The notes: generated by a model not told the origin, from the letters alone. A DNA stretch of 64,000 bases from Trissonchulus latispiculum (GCA_030248195.1 JASAND010015487.1:1-64000), one strand, 5' to 3'; counted from the first letter of the stretch, positions 14,903-25,124 are shown. Numbers and translations: made by a program.

Positions 14903-15201
14903 AGGGTAACTTCACCATTCTTCTCAGCTTTTTGCAAAAATGTATTCATATCCAGACTTCAACGTTGAGATTAAACTCAACAACTAGCGACAACAACAAC
15001 AACAACAGCAGCAGATGTTTCGACTTCCTCTGATTTCATTCATTTTCAAATTCACATTTTTTGTTCGGCTGGGACATTCCAACATTTTGTGGAAATTAAA
15101 GTAGCAATTTATGCGGTTGTTGAGTATTTGATCTCAAAGTTGAAGTCTGGACGTGGATACATTTCCTGTATTAAACAGCTGAAAAATGGTGAAATTACCC
15201 T
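14903..15201. mobile_element. MITE-like element with about 85-bp TIRs
   Basis: The left arm begins AGGGTAACTTCACCATTC and the right arm ends ATGGTGAAATTACCCT. The inverted similarity continues through CAGCTT and ATCCAGACTTCAACG to CTCAACAAC/GTTGTTGAG. The centre carries a CAA/CAG trinucleotide run (14983-15012). There is no coding sequence and I could not see a clear target duplication. Confidence 0.7.
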
Positions 15202-15332
15202 ACATGCAAACAATATTTTAAATTTAAAATAAGCGAACTAGAAAAACATAATTGAAGTCGTCAATAAATAGCTGACTGTGATTTTACAACTAGACTGTGA
15301 GCTCCTGGGCATTTAACTATATGGGCAAAACA

Positions 15333-16371
15333 TAGTAGAAGCTCCATATGTGCGTCACCCTTTTTGTGCGATTTTGACTTTTCGACTTTCCCGATTTTTA
15401 CCAAAAGCTGTGATTATCGGACAAAGCTGAAACTTTTTCTAATGGTTAATTAACATATTCTAAAGATATTTTATCAATTTTACGACCTATTTTGCTACAC
15501 AACAATCTCTATGATTTTTTAATTAATAAAAATTTAGCCTTGACGCACTTTAGGGACTATGTCCTAATGTGCGTCGCTAGTGTCCAAATGTGCGTCACAT
15601 AGAGTCCGAATGTGCGTCACCTGCTGTTTTTTACTAAAAATATGATATTTGTCAGAAATTTCACGTCCAAAATCAAAATCAGCATGTGTAATTTAGTCTT
15701 AGCAAGTTTCAACAAATATAAGCTTAAATTCAACAATTAAGAGGTCTCTAACTTGTGTGCCCTAGGCCTTCAACATATCGGAATTGAAGTGGAAAATTTT
15801 AAATTTGAAAATTCCAATAACCTTTGATTTTCTTCTATTACGTTGGAATTTGGGTTTTAACCATTTTAAAATTGCTATTTTCAAGTAGAAAACTAACAAA
15901 AATCAAACTTTTATTTCCTGTATTAGTATTTTTGTCCTATTAAGAGCTGGAGTGACGCACTTTAGGGGGTTCTGACCTAAATTACGAAATAAACTTTAAT
16001 AAATTCTAGAACTTGTTAATTTAAATAAAATTGCATATCACAAAATAGAGCACATGTTGAGGATTGAAATGATGGTTTAAACAACCAAATTGCTCCAGTA
16101 CAGCACTTTTTATAGTCAAAAAACTAAATCTCGGACATGAGTGAAAATCCTTGGACATGCACTGCAACACTTACCTACCATACTTTGGAGATGAAAAAGT
16201 CCCGCCTTGTTCTCGTGACAGCGACGATTTTTACATCATTGGATAGAGCTCGTCTCAAAGAATAACGTGATTTAAAAATGTCTTACTGTAATGCCGCGCC
16301 AAGAAAATTAGAGGACCTTGAAAATTTTTTGACGCACTTTAGGGGTAGACGCACATTTGGAGCTTCTACTA
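15333..16371. mobile_element. 1.04-kb DNA element with repeated GTGCGTCA motifs
   Basis: The ends are TAGTAGAAGCTCCA-T-ATGTGCGTC and its inverted counterpart GACGCACAT-T-TGGAGCTTCTACTA. The motif ATGTGCGTCA or its complement TGACGCAC recurs inside at about 15350, 15540, 15570, 15590, 15612, 15952 and 16331, mostly within 300 bp of the ends. Such subterminal motifs are usually transposase-binding sites. No intact transposase frame is present. A convincing target duplication is lacking; only CA is repeated outside the ends. Confidence 0.7.
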
Positions 16372-17106
16372 CATTGTGGCCATCGAGCTTTAGAATGCAA
16401 AGATGGCGAGTGAATTTGTCTGAAGGGAAGGTACATATTTGTGGGGAGGTCAGCCGTTTGAAGCCGTTGGAAGCCGTAAGCTGCAGAGCATGTTCCTGCA
16501 GCTGGCAATAAAAGCCTGCCTGTTGCTACCACACTCTTATCTATTTTGTATTCTTGGAAGTACCTTTATGATTATTTTTCCGTTTCATCGGGTTCCTTCA
16601 ATGGTTGAATTCTGAATGTACAGCATTTTATTCTCTATCGATTGGTGCCAGTCCCATCTCTGTAGGTGTTTTCAGTGAAAAAACGCAAAACTGTTCATTT
16701 TCAGCCGCTTTCCCCGAGAATCCTTGGGAAGAAGAGGGTTAATCGTAAGAAGGTGAACTAAGAAAGAAGCAGGTGAACTAGCCGTGGAAGGAAAACAGTT
16801 CTGACAGTGCAAACGCTGACTGGAGGATTCAGTTAAAAATTAATTTGTACATGAAATAAAAACGCTAAATGCTAAGAATCACAAAAATTGAGGAGATACA
16901 GCTACTAAAAGTTTTAGGGGATTCGTTACAACACCCCAAACACCCCAAAGAAAACGATGCTCCCAATCTCCCTGTTAAATAAAAACTATATTAGCGAAAT
17001 TAGCCCTTCAAATACCCGCATTCAAAGCTTTTGAGCATCAGCAACGGAAAGACTTTTACAATCTTGAGTTCTTGTAGTTATTATTCGCAATTGCGCAAGT
17101 TTGTAA

Positions 17107-17465
17107 CTACACCCAGAGTACATAATACCTTAAGAGTATGACAAGCGTCATACTCTATGTAAGGCGTCACATGCCCTCTGCACGCTAATGGCTGACCCTT
17201 TCCCGAAAATTGGACCCTATTGAATCAAAGAAATTCGCCCACTATGCGTCTCGAAACAAAAACAAAATTCGCACACACACTGCTTGTGTTTGTCAGCTTT
17301 AGCACATAAGCATAGAGCCTGAGCGTACCCCGTTTCGACTGGTTACCAGTTTGCAGAGGCCCTAGGGTTCTATTTAGCGTTAGCGTGCAGAAGATGCGTC
17401 ACTCAGATAATACATGGAGTATGACGCTTTTATACTCTTATGTATTATGCTCTCTTGGCTACACC
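17107..17465. mobile_element. CAAGAGTAC-family foldback element, copy 1
   Basis: The element spans 17114-17458, flanked by 7-bp direct repeats CTACACC (17107-17113 and 17459-17465). The ends match the other family members at 33600, 34028, 34387 and 49641: CA(A)GAGTACATAATA... and ...TATTATG(T)ACTCTTG. Inside are inverted blocks such as AAGAGTATGACAAGCGTCATAC and a GCTGACCC motif. The element ends 90 bp before the start codon of the secreted-protein gene at 17549, so it now forms the proximal upstream region of that gene. Confidence 0.82.
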
Positions 17466-17548
17466 AAGCAGAACAAAAATGCAACAGTTGCGAAGTGAGA
17501 TCTATAGTGAGATCAGTGCCTACACACACGACTGTAGCTACCCCAATA

Positions 17549-18277
17549 ATGCTGCTAGCTATTGTGCTGTCGCTCGTGTTGGAGGCCAAGTGTTACCTGA
17601 AAGCACCAGAATTTGAGTCGCCAGATGAAATAGAGACACCGCAGTCCTATTACCATGATCGGTTCTACTCGGACGCGGACAGTCTTTTCCGTCCCTGCAG
17701 TGACTGGAGGCGGTATCCCACTGCGACTGAATGTATCCAATGCTGTATGGAAAAAACCACCTTTGATGATGTTTACGGTGGAGCCTTAGCGAACTTCGAT
17801 CCATTAATTGTTTTATACGAGTGCAGCGAATACATCAAGAGAACGTTCTGCGCCAGACACTTGTGTCTAACTAATGATACCTTTCTGGACACCTACCTTT
17901 ACGGATCCTATGCTCATTACCTGGAACTGTGTGAAAGGAGGACTTTTGAAGTTCTGATGTGCCGTGGGACGTGCGCCGCCTGGTTTCAGCGGGTTCGTTA
18001 CAATATTCGGTCTCAGGATGAAGCGGTAATTTCTACTTCGCAAAGTCGCAATAAAACCAGATACTGTTCAACTTTTCCTAAAGAACTGGACTGCCTCAAG
18101 GGCTGTGGAAGTGTCAACGAATTCAAGGAAATCAACTATGAATCCCAACTGATTGCTTTTTCGAGACGGCACCATTGCGAAATGTCGGCTGCTGAACGTT
18201 CGGATGTGAACGTGGGAACTTTCTCCTGCAGTCTGGCTTCGACTGTGCTGTTGTTATTTAATTGCTTTAGCAAATAA
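17549..18277 (+). CDS. Cys-rich secreted or GPI-anchored protein, 242 aa
   Basis: A single uninterrupted frame. I choose the ATG at 17549 because it opens directly into a hydrophobic signal peptide (MLLAIVLSLVLEAKC). The in-frame ATG at 17414 lies inside the transposon end and would put 45 non-secretory residues in front. The chain has about 17 cysteines, including the clusters ATECIQCCMEK, TFCARHLCLT, LMCRGTCAAW and DCLKGC. It has two N-glycosylation sequons (NDT, NKT). The C-terminus is a short hydrophobic segment (ASTVLLLFNCF) ending at the stop, which resembles a GPI-anchor signal. I do not recognise the family. A cell-surface or extracellular role is inferred from topology only. Several AATAAA signals follow at 18305-18341. 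Confidence 0.75.
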   Translation: MLLAIVLSLVLEAKCYLKAPEFESPDEIETPQSYYHDRFYSDADSLFRPCSDWRRYPTATECIQCCMEKTTFDDVYGGALANFDPLIVLYECSEYIKRTFCARHLCLTNDTFLDTYLYGSYAHYLELCERRTFEVLMCRGTCAAWFQRVRYNIRSQDEAVISTSQSRNKTRYCSTFPKELDCLKGCGSVNEFKEINYESQLIAFSRRHHCEMSAAERSDVNVGTFSCSLASTVLLLFNCFSK

Positions 18278-18304
18278 CATTGGTCGCACTCGAATAACGC
18301 TAAT

Positions 18305-18341
18305 AATAAATAAATAAGTTAATAAAACAATATAAAATAAA
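18305..18341 (+). promoter_or_regulatory. Cluster of AATAAA polyadenylation signals
   Basis: Overlapping AATAAA hexamers begin 28 bases after the TAA of the 242-aa secreted-protein gene, within a very A/T-rich stretch. Confidence 0.55.
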
Positions 18342-18810
18342 GCTTCATAACAGCGTCATTCAGTAGAATTGTAGAGTTCAAAGCTAAAGTAACAAAATTG
18401 GCCCTACGGAACGTACCGAAGCCAAAATTAGGAACACTAACGACCGTTGTGGTTAGCCATTTGCTAACCATAACCATATGGTCAGCAGCAACTTCCTTGC
18501 ACCAAATGTGATTAGCAAATGGTAAGTCAACAATGTGGTTAGCAAATGGTTAGCAGGAGCTTGAGGCGGGAGGACTTCTCTCAACCAATCAGATTACGCC
18601 GCTCCACTCGTTTATCCAATCAACTACATTGAAATTTTTAAAAGCTTCACTCAAGATTAAACACACTTCAGTGTCGTACCTATATCTATGTATATAATTC
18701 TATCTTGTGCCTTTTGTCTATACGAAAAGGAACTTTTATAATTACTTATAAAGTAGGTACAAAAATATTCGTGAGACTAAATCTATGCAATTGGTGAAAG
18801 ATAACGTGCA

Positions 18811-18818
18811 TATAAAAG
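18811..18818 (+). promoter_or_regulatory. Possible TATA box
   Basis: TATAAAAG followed by a GC-rich segment (CCGCGACC), with a possible initiator at about 18835-18842 (ATCAACTC) roughly 25-30 bases downstream. It precedes the BTB-domain exons, with an ATG at 18955. The connection between that ATG and the first confident exon at 19033 could not be resolved into one frame. Confidence 0.35.
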
Positions 18819-19032
18819 CCGCGACCTCTTGTGATCAACTCCACAAAAATTATAATTCGAATACAAATCCTTTTCAATAACACTACTGATTTGAGCAACT
18901 TAACAGATTTATTAACTTTTCTCACTACTTAAGAATCATCATCATCATACTAACATGAACCACGCAAAAATATTGGATCACTTCAACATGTTATGCTCCA
19001 AAATGAATATACATTCCATTTATTCTTTCTAG

Positions 19033-19113
19033 GTACTACGGCTCAGTCTGTAATTTTCTTGCCAGAACGTGAAAATTTACTGCAAGTTCGTGATTACGTG
19101 AATTTGGTGCTAT
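19033..19113 (+). CDS. BTB-domain gene, upstream exon
   Basis: An exon between TTATTCTTTCTAG and the donor CTAT|GTAAGC. In the phase that joins the next exon it reads TTAQSVIFLPERENLLQVRD and continues YVNLVL. The following intron is only 35 bases (19114-19148, GTAAGC...CACTCTAG). The split codon is completed as Cys and the frame continues into 19149. The function of this N-terminal part is unknown. Confidence 0.5.
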
Positions 19114-19148
19114 GTAAGCGGCTTTCGAAAACCTAACCGCCACTCTAG

Positions 19149-19652
19149 GTTTCGAGAGTTTTGAAGTAAAAGGCAGTGAAAACGAATCTAGTCAGACTGA
19201 TTCTCACATCAGGATTTGGGGCTCAGATCTGAGTTCTGGTCTTTGGTATAATTTGCGCGAGGCAAAACTTTCACCTTACGCCTTGGACGGCTGTTATCTG
19301 GAGGCGCCGACAGCAGTTTACACTATGGGGGATTTACAAATTCGGGAATCATCCAAACTTCACCTTTGCGGACCGATTTAGTCAATTCGTGGATCGAGTT
19401 GATGCCAAACCTGATCCACATTTAGTGCGTCTGTGGAATGCAATCCACAGCTCTGTCAGTCCCTACAGTGATATACAAATCGCCTGTTCTGATGGAGGGA
19501 TCTTTTACTGCCATCGAAATGTTCTGATTCGAAGTCCAGTCCTGGAAAAGAATTTGGAATCTGATTTTTCAGAATCAAAGAGTGGCAAAATTGACCTTGA
19601 CGATTTTTCCAGTGAATCTGTAAAAGAATTTCTGTAGTATTTATATCTGGGA
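19149..19652 (+). pseudogene. BTB-domain exon with frameshift and TAG stop
   Basis: The first part (19149 to about 19330) is open in one phase; the remainder is open in another. The switch coincides with a run of five G at 19327-19331, where a one-base change would join the frames. The second part carries a recognisable BTB/POZ fold: YSDIQIACSDGG, then FYCHRNVLIRSPVLEKNLES, then a DLDDFSSESVKEFL segment. TAG at 19635-19637 interrupts it, yet the same frame resumes with YLYLG, the usual continuation of that BTB strand. BTB domains dimerise and recruit partners such as CUL3. A GTAAAA donor at 19620, in phase 0, could splice around the stop to the phase-0 exon at 20576 but would drop the strand. 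It may be a pseudogene, a diverging gene or a sequencing error. Confidence 0.7.
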
Positions 19653-19939
19653 AGATTCTAAGATTCACTCTCCTAAGATATATGTATGTTGTGCTTTTTT
19701 GCCATAAGTATTCATGCTCCTGCCTAATATACACATTTAATTGAATTCGTGTGTTACAGGGGTTGCGGCAGCAGTCTCAATTAATGTCAGTATCAGTTTC
19801 AGTATGTGTACCAAAATGGATGATTTTAAACCAAAACATTTAGGCGAAGCCGCAAAATGTTTGAAATTTTGACATACACACTTACACTTCAAATTTGGCA
19901 ATTGATACCTCAGGTAAAACCTTTACCTTTACCATATGA

Positions 19940-20233
19940 TGCCGGTGCTCATCCCCGGCGTAGAGCTAGGTGTGTCACCTCAAATGATGACTGCATCAGT
20001 GGAAACGGGCCGGGAGCGGCCCTTCTGCAAAACTCCTGTTACCTTCCCACCGTAGTGGTACCCGTTGACCGACCAATTAAGCATGGATTGCTGGGTTGGC
20101 TAGAGCCCACGGCGAACCGGTATGTGCTTACTCGCCTGCTCAAGGGGATTTGTGGAAGCTTTGTGGCAGCGGGGATTCGAACCTGTTGGATCCTAAGTCG
20201 TACGCCTTAATCACTCGGTCGTCACGGCACCAA
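19940..20233 (-). mobile_element. tRNA-derived SINE in the BTB-gene intron
   Basis: On the - strand the 5' part is tRNA-like: an A-box region (GACCGAGTGATTAAGG) and a perfect B box GGTTCGAATCC (complement at 20173-20183). A conserved-looking body follows, containing GGTACC-ACTACGGTGGGAAGGTAAC and GGGCCGCTCCCGGCCC, and the tail is the short repeat GGTAAAGGTAAAGG (complement at about 19918-19931). This is the classical order of a SINE. The anticodon-region sequence CTTAGGA suggests a tRNA-Leu-like head, but this is weak. I saw no clear target duplication. Confidence 0.72.
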
Positions 20234-20575
20234 AGCTCAAAGCGAGGGGAGGCCGAAAAACAAGAGTGGGGCCAAAGGGGGGAGGAGCGGGGAAGGCGGG
20301 GTAGCGGTGGAGACCGGAAAAGTTCTGGGGCCTTCTCCCGAAAAGTAAATAAATCCAGGCGTTCCTGCGTCGGGAAACAGGCGGGCCGATATCTTCGTGA
20401 CCACCTGAGCGTTTTCCCACAGTTTTTTCGATTTCCCCAGGATCTTTTTGCTGAGCATTTTATCCGTCTCCGTTAAGTTTGTCATTCGTTTCCTGAATAT
20501 TGTTGTTAATTTCCCAAATAGGAAAGGTGGAAAAATAGTTTATTTGTTTTAAACTTGAAATAATTTGACTTTTAG

Positions 20576-20845
20576 ACTTCATCTAACCCCAAAGATTTGC
20601 CTTTGTTGGGTCATCGTTATGAGCTGCCTGACCTGCTTGCCTTTTCTCAGTTTCTTCTGATTCAGAAAGTCGATGCCACATTGGCCTGGGAATATTTGTT
20701 GCTGTCGGATTTGCTGGATTTGACGGATCTTAAAACGAAATGTTTGGCATTAGTGAAATCAAATTTGGATGAATTTCGAAAATCTCCAGAAGTCGATGAA
20801 GTTCGAGCCAAGCCAGATTTATTAATGGAACTATTGAAGTTGTGA
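20576..20845 (+). CDS. BTB-domain gene, C-terminal exon
   Basis: The acceptor TTTGACTTTTAG leads into a phase-0 frame that runs to TGA at 20843-20845. It encodes TSSNPKDLPLLGHRYELPD, then LLAFSQFLLIQ..., with LAWEYLLLSDLLDLTDLKTK and a charged tail. LLGHRYELPDL and the following LAWEYLLLSDLLDL match the alpha-helical second half of BTB domains, where ELP and the cohort of leucines pack the C-terminal helices. Together with 19149-19634 it makes a single BTB domain. AATAAA occurs at 21097-21102. Confidence 0.7.
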   Translation, partial: TSSNPKDLPLLGHRYELPDLLAFSQFLLIQKVDATLAWEYLLLSDLLDLTDLKTKCLALVKSNLDEFRKSPEVDEVRAKPDLLMELLKL

Positions 20846-21208
20846 AGATTCAGCTCAATCATTGTTTAGAATATTTTTGAGTTTTCTAATGTAATATGTA
20901 TGTGAAATTTCTTTTATGCTGAGTATTGTTGATACTAGCCTGAATTCTTTGATGAAAAATGTACCTACTGTACAATGTTTTCGATAGTCCATGCCGCGCT
21001 AATATCCTCCAAAATCTGTTAAACGTGTCTGACTGAGTGCAAATAGTGCGGGAATTTAGTAAGCACAATTAGCTTAAACATTCATAAAAACTTAAAAATA
21101 AATTAATTTTAATGGCATGTAAAATATATATATACAAGTAAACGGATTATTTTTAAGTTCTTCAAAGTCTTTTCATTTTTGAAACTATTTATGAACCAGT
21201 CAGCCGGT

Positions 21209-21292
21209 TCACGGCAAGAGTTCACAGCCGACACCACCAGTCGCTCTGCAAGTGAGCGCGCTAGGGCATTGATTACATCCCACGTCTGTGAC
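21209..21292 (-). CDS. Possible terminal exon downstream of the TSP1 exon
   Basis: On the - strand TTTGTTTTAG is followed by 27 codons and TGA (complement at 21209-21211). The phase-0 start matches the phase-0 end of the TSP1 exon at 21516-21701. The peptide has four cysteines (VGCNQCPSALTCRATGGVGC), which would suit an extracellular tail. It is short and not similar to anything I recognise. Confidence 0.35.
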   Translation of the reverse strand, partial: VTDVGCNQCPSALTCRATGGVGCELLP

Positions 21293-21515
21293 CTAAAACA
21301 AATGTATTCAATGCAATTTCAAGTCTACAAGCAAAATTTCACTTACGGGGTTTCAATGGCCTTCTTTCAAGATGATTAATTACACATAAAGGAGATTAAA
21401 TTTGAGCTGTGCTGATATCTGGGGGTTTAAGGTTGTTATATGGTAGCTACTGTTTGGATTTGGATATACGTAATCCTTTTTAAGTTTACGTTTAGTTTTT
21501 ATTACAAATACCAAC

Positions 21516-21701
21516 CAGTTTCCACGATCCAGTAACCCAGTGCATGCCCTCACAGGGGCCCAGATTGCAGCCGCGCACAGCTGTCGGCTTGTCCTCAGCA
21601 TTGCACTGGTTGGCCGGCAACAGTTTCCCATCATCGCCCTCCTTCTCAGAACGACAGGTGACGGCCCGGAACTGTTCCGCTTCATCGCAGGGTTTGCTGC
21701 A
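21516..21701 (-). CDS. Thrombospondin type 1 repeat exon (ADAMTS/papilin-like)
   Basis: An exactly 62-codon phase-0 exon on the - strand, bounded by TTTTAG and CTG|GTTGGT. It starts CSKPCDEAEQFRAVTC and ends PCEGMHWVTGSWKL. The spacing C-x3-C-x(n)-R-x-V-x-C, then C, then V-x-G-C and P-C, followed by W-x3-G-x-W, is that of the TSP1 repeats arranged in tandem in ADAMTS proteases, ADAMTS-like proteins and papilin. Each TSR in such proteins is often a separate phase-compatible exon. These proteins act in the extracellular matrix. Flanking TSR exons upstream were not found. Confidence 0.72.
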
Positions 21702-21820
21702 CTAAAACTTCATTCAAGACAAAAATATAAATGAAATGAAAATGCATAATTAATATGTTGCACAATTTCTAGACGAAATACGAAATCAGAAAAATGACTA
21801 ATTGCAAAACTGTACATGCA

Positions 21821-21825
21821 TGCTC

Positions 21826-21862
<37 letters not shown>
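21821..21862. repeat. CT dinucleotide microsatellite
   Basis: A roughly 42-bp (CT)n tract with one ATCT interruption. The flanking sequence at 21890-21985 is rich in TCCCAT/TCCCAC. Confidence 0.95.
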
Positions 21863-21865
<3 letters not shown>

Positions 21866-22199
21866 TGCAAGTGGGACGAATTCTCTGATCCCATCTCTTC
21901 CCATCCCACCAGATTTTCCATTTAACCTTCCTATCCATCCTATTTGTCCCAACTTGCTTTTTCTAATCCCATATAATCCCACTTGCAGTACTTGACTTTA
22001 TACTTGCTGTAGCATTGAAATTTTCATATTGGCATAATGGCTTAAAGTGGTCACGTCTTTTTGTACAGTGATTTTTAAACGCTATAAACTTTCATAATTT
22101 TGGAAGTTCGAAAAAGCTTTACACTGGGTTTAAAGCTTATAATCAATAAATAGGAAACCAGCAAAATTTGCAAATAACTAGCAAATTTTTTACATACCG

Positions 22200-23095
22200 G
22201 CTAAATATAGTCCATCAAACTTTGAACATCGATTTCTCAAAGCTATATAATAGGTCAAAACTTCTTTTCGTGCCATGATATGAAGGATATGTGGGCCGAG
22301 GGACTTATTTTTGGATTTGGCTCAAAAAGTCTCAGTACTCCAGAAATCAGCAAATGTGCGATGACACGAAATTTCGCAACCTCGTATTCAGTTTTCTCGC
22401 AACTGGAAATGTTTTAGCTCAAACCGAGAAAACTTTCCCTGCGCGATAGTGCGAACTTTCATACTGCTAAAAATCACGCGAATCCATTGGGTAGTTTTTG
22501 AGAGCTCAATGGTCAAAACTAAATAATCGCAGTTTTGCCATAAGTTTTCTGGCCAAATCTGTAGCTTAAAGCAAGGAACTCCGGCTAATAGGCGTTGATA
22601 AAATGAGCAATCAGATTGTATAAATTGAGTTGAAAGTAAATTGTTAGGTATAAATCGATTGATTGTAAATAAGTATAAATTCTTCTTAAGATTTTGCAGT
22701 AATTTTGAAAAACTGATTTTTCTTGTGCCCGATGCTTTATTATTGGATTATTAAGTATTCTATTAACGATTTTCCATAATTACTTACATCTATTTTAATT
22801 CTTTCCTGTTATTCTTCATTCAAATTGATTTTATTACTGCTATCAGCTTAAAAGGGGACCAGTTCCGCATTTTTAGGTGAAAAGATAGAAATGTTTAGTT
22901 TTTGCCATTATTCTTTCAGTTATTCAGTTAGTTAGTCACTTAGTCGATACACCTAATTGGTAGATATGAATGGAAAGAGGGAACCGAAATGAACATTTTT
23001 GCTTTCACAACATTTCGGCTATATAAGTGGTTAAGTCAGTATAAGCCAAAATTATTTTGGGGGTCAAAAATGGACATTCTTCGAGAATATCAGTT
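22200..23095. repeat. Dispersed repeat family R, copy 2, with inverted 3' half
   Basis: Bases 22200-22720 match 2025-2500 in direct orientation. Bases about 22850-23095 match the following part of the family (2510-2730 and 47540-47690) in reverse-complement orientation. The copy has therefore been rearranged, or the family has a foldback structure. No coding sequence. Confidence 0.65.
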
Positions 23096-23194
23096 AATAA
23101 ACCCCAGACTTGTGAATTTTCAATGAGAGCATTAATTAAAGCTCCCTTTGTATTTTAACTCCGCTTAACCGGCGTGTTTTGATTGGGGTTAATC

Positions 23195-23340
23195 TTCAAT
23201 GCGAAAAGGTCGGAGAAAGTTAAACAGAGTTAAATTTAACCCTTTAATGTTAAAATTAACTCCGCAAATTTTTAACTCTTGCAACGATTCTTCAAAAGGA
23301 CAGAGTTAGAGCGAGTTAATTTTAACTCTTTTTAACGAAG
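23195..23340. repeat. Small GAGTTAA/TTAACTC palindrome cluster
   Basis: Several copies of GTTAAA and TTAACTC in alternating orientation, like the larger clusters at 40418-40945 and 43615-44000. It flanks a - strand open segment (23322-23504) that I could not identify as an exon. Confidence 0.7.
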
Positions 23341-24589
23341 CAGCACAGATTAATTACCTTCGTTGACAAGTGTGCCTTGAAATTTTTCCAAAGCTTCGTC
23401 TGCAATTCAGACATTTCGTTCGCAGGATCCTTGTAATGTGCGCATTGCGTAAATGTTTTCGCAGCTTGAAGAACCTCCGCGGAGCAGTATTCTGCCGCGC
23501 TCAATAATCACAGCCTTCCTCCGGACAGCTGATTTCGTCCGCTTGTTTGTCGACATACAAAGTCGACACGACTTGGCTTTGGCGACTAAACAAAACAAAC
23601 AATTTGCCATTACATCTGTTTTACATGTTGTACAGGCGCTCGCCAACGCAAGACAACTGTAATACGTACAGTATATGTGGTATTGACTGTAAAATAGACG
23701 TTGCCACTGTGGTGTATACTTGTTGGAAGTTTGAAATGTAACCTTTCATTCTGAAATTTATATACAAAATATGAACGGATCCATTTTGAGATGCGTGAGA
23801 TTTCTCTATCGCACGTGAAAAAGTGACAACTTTTCTAATTTCCTATGTTTAACACATGAAATCTCGACTTTGAGGTGAAACTACTCAATAACCGTAAGAC
23901 TTACAACTTTAATTTTAAAAACTCGTTAAAATATACCGTTTGGACAATAAAATATGTAAAAATTAGCGAGATCGGAGAAAGTCGAAAAAATGACCAAAAA
24001 AATGGACCCCCCTTAAGCTTTTTACATAGGTAAGGTTGTTTCAACAAAGTTCTGACAAGACCTCTTTGGGTAATTCCAGGCTTACCACTTCACATGCTAC
24101 TACTATTTAACATACATAGGTGCCCGTTTAAAACGTATATATTCAAAATGCCTAATGTTCATAACGCCTACCGACGAAATGTTTAAACGATCAAACGTCT
24201 ACTTACAAAATGTCTAAATTTTGAAAATTGCCTCGCAACTTTTCCATTGTCATGTGATTTAGCCTCTATACTTGTAATTTTTGAAAAAATGATTTGATTT
24301 GTAGTAGATTTAATGGAATTTTAAGGGAGATTATTTTAAATCATACTAAATTAACGTCTCAAACTAACCCTATGTCTAGTTAATATTTTTATTGCACAAT
24401 GCAATAACGTGCATAATATAGTGTAGCAGACTGGGTACCTGGTACTGGTTTGATTGATGCAGTGAAATGATCTGATTGTTAGAAAATTTTGCAGAACTTA
24501 TGAAAAACATAAGATACTAAATGTGTTAAAGCTAACTTAAAGGTTTTTTCCCATTATCGCCCCGGTGCTCAAAATTTTAAAACTCCCAT

Positions 24590-25110
24590 CCCAGATGCCA
24601 ACATTGAAAACCTACTTACTTTGGGACGGCCATACTGGCAAAATAAATTATAGATGTATTACTACAAATATGTCATCCGACTAAATTAGTTTTGTTCTCC
24701 GCTAAGAATCTTAGTTACTTCAAACTCAACGTGGAAGATGATGTCTGTCTTATTTCTAGCTTTTGTAAAGATCCGAAATTTTTGAAGATTTGCGAGCAGC
24801 TTCCCCAAGCTTTGAAGTTGAAAAAACCCGTTAAAAGAAAAGGAAAAGAGCTGACTAAAATTACGGTTGCGCCGGGGCCGTGTAACGGGGCCGGGCAGGC
24901 CCGGTCCCGCAAATTTTTTCAACGGCCCGGCCCCGGCTCGGCCCCGTCGATTTTGGGCCCCGTCCCTGTTACACTGCCCCGCGGGACAGATCACCAATTA
25001 TCATCAGGTCAATTCATTCTTTTGCTGGACATAAAACTTTTTACAGTTTAACGAGTTTTCGATATACTTTTATCGATAAACTGAATGGTCGTAATATATA
25101 TATGTCGCAG
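24590..25110. repeat. Composite repeat alpha, copy 1, with GC-rich palindrome
   Basis: Shares the block GGAAGATGATGTCTGTCTTA...TTCTAGCTTTTGTAAAGAT...AAAGGAAAAGAGCTGACTAAAAT with 29022-29370 and 30330-30500. At 24873-24985 lies a GC-rich imperfect palindrome beginning GGGGCCGTGTAACGGGGCCGG. From about 24997 it continues as the end of repeat beta (ATCATCAGGTCAATTCATTC...TTATCGATAAACTGAA), showing that alpha and beta belong to one longer unit or are nested. Confidence 0.75.
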
Positions 25111-25124
25111 GCTACAAGCATTCT

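Noticed and set aside
20096..20476. 126-codon frame on the + strand
   Set aside because: Overlaps the SINE and the following purine-rich sequence; no domain.
23322..23646. Cys-containing - strand frames with possible splice sites
   Set aside because: The two open frames overlap in different phases and neither has a recognisable domain; next to a palindrome cluster.
24692..25051. 119-codon frame on the + strand
   Set aside because: Lies in repeat alpha, and its counterparts at 29056 and 30360 are broken; the GC-rich part is a palindrome.
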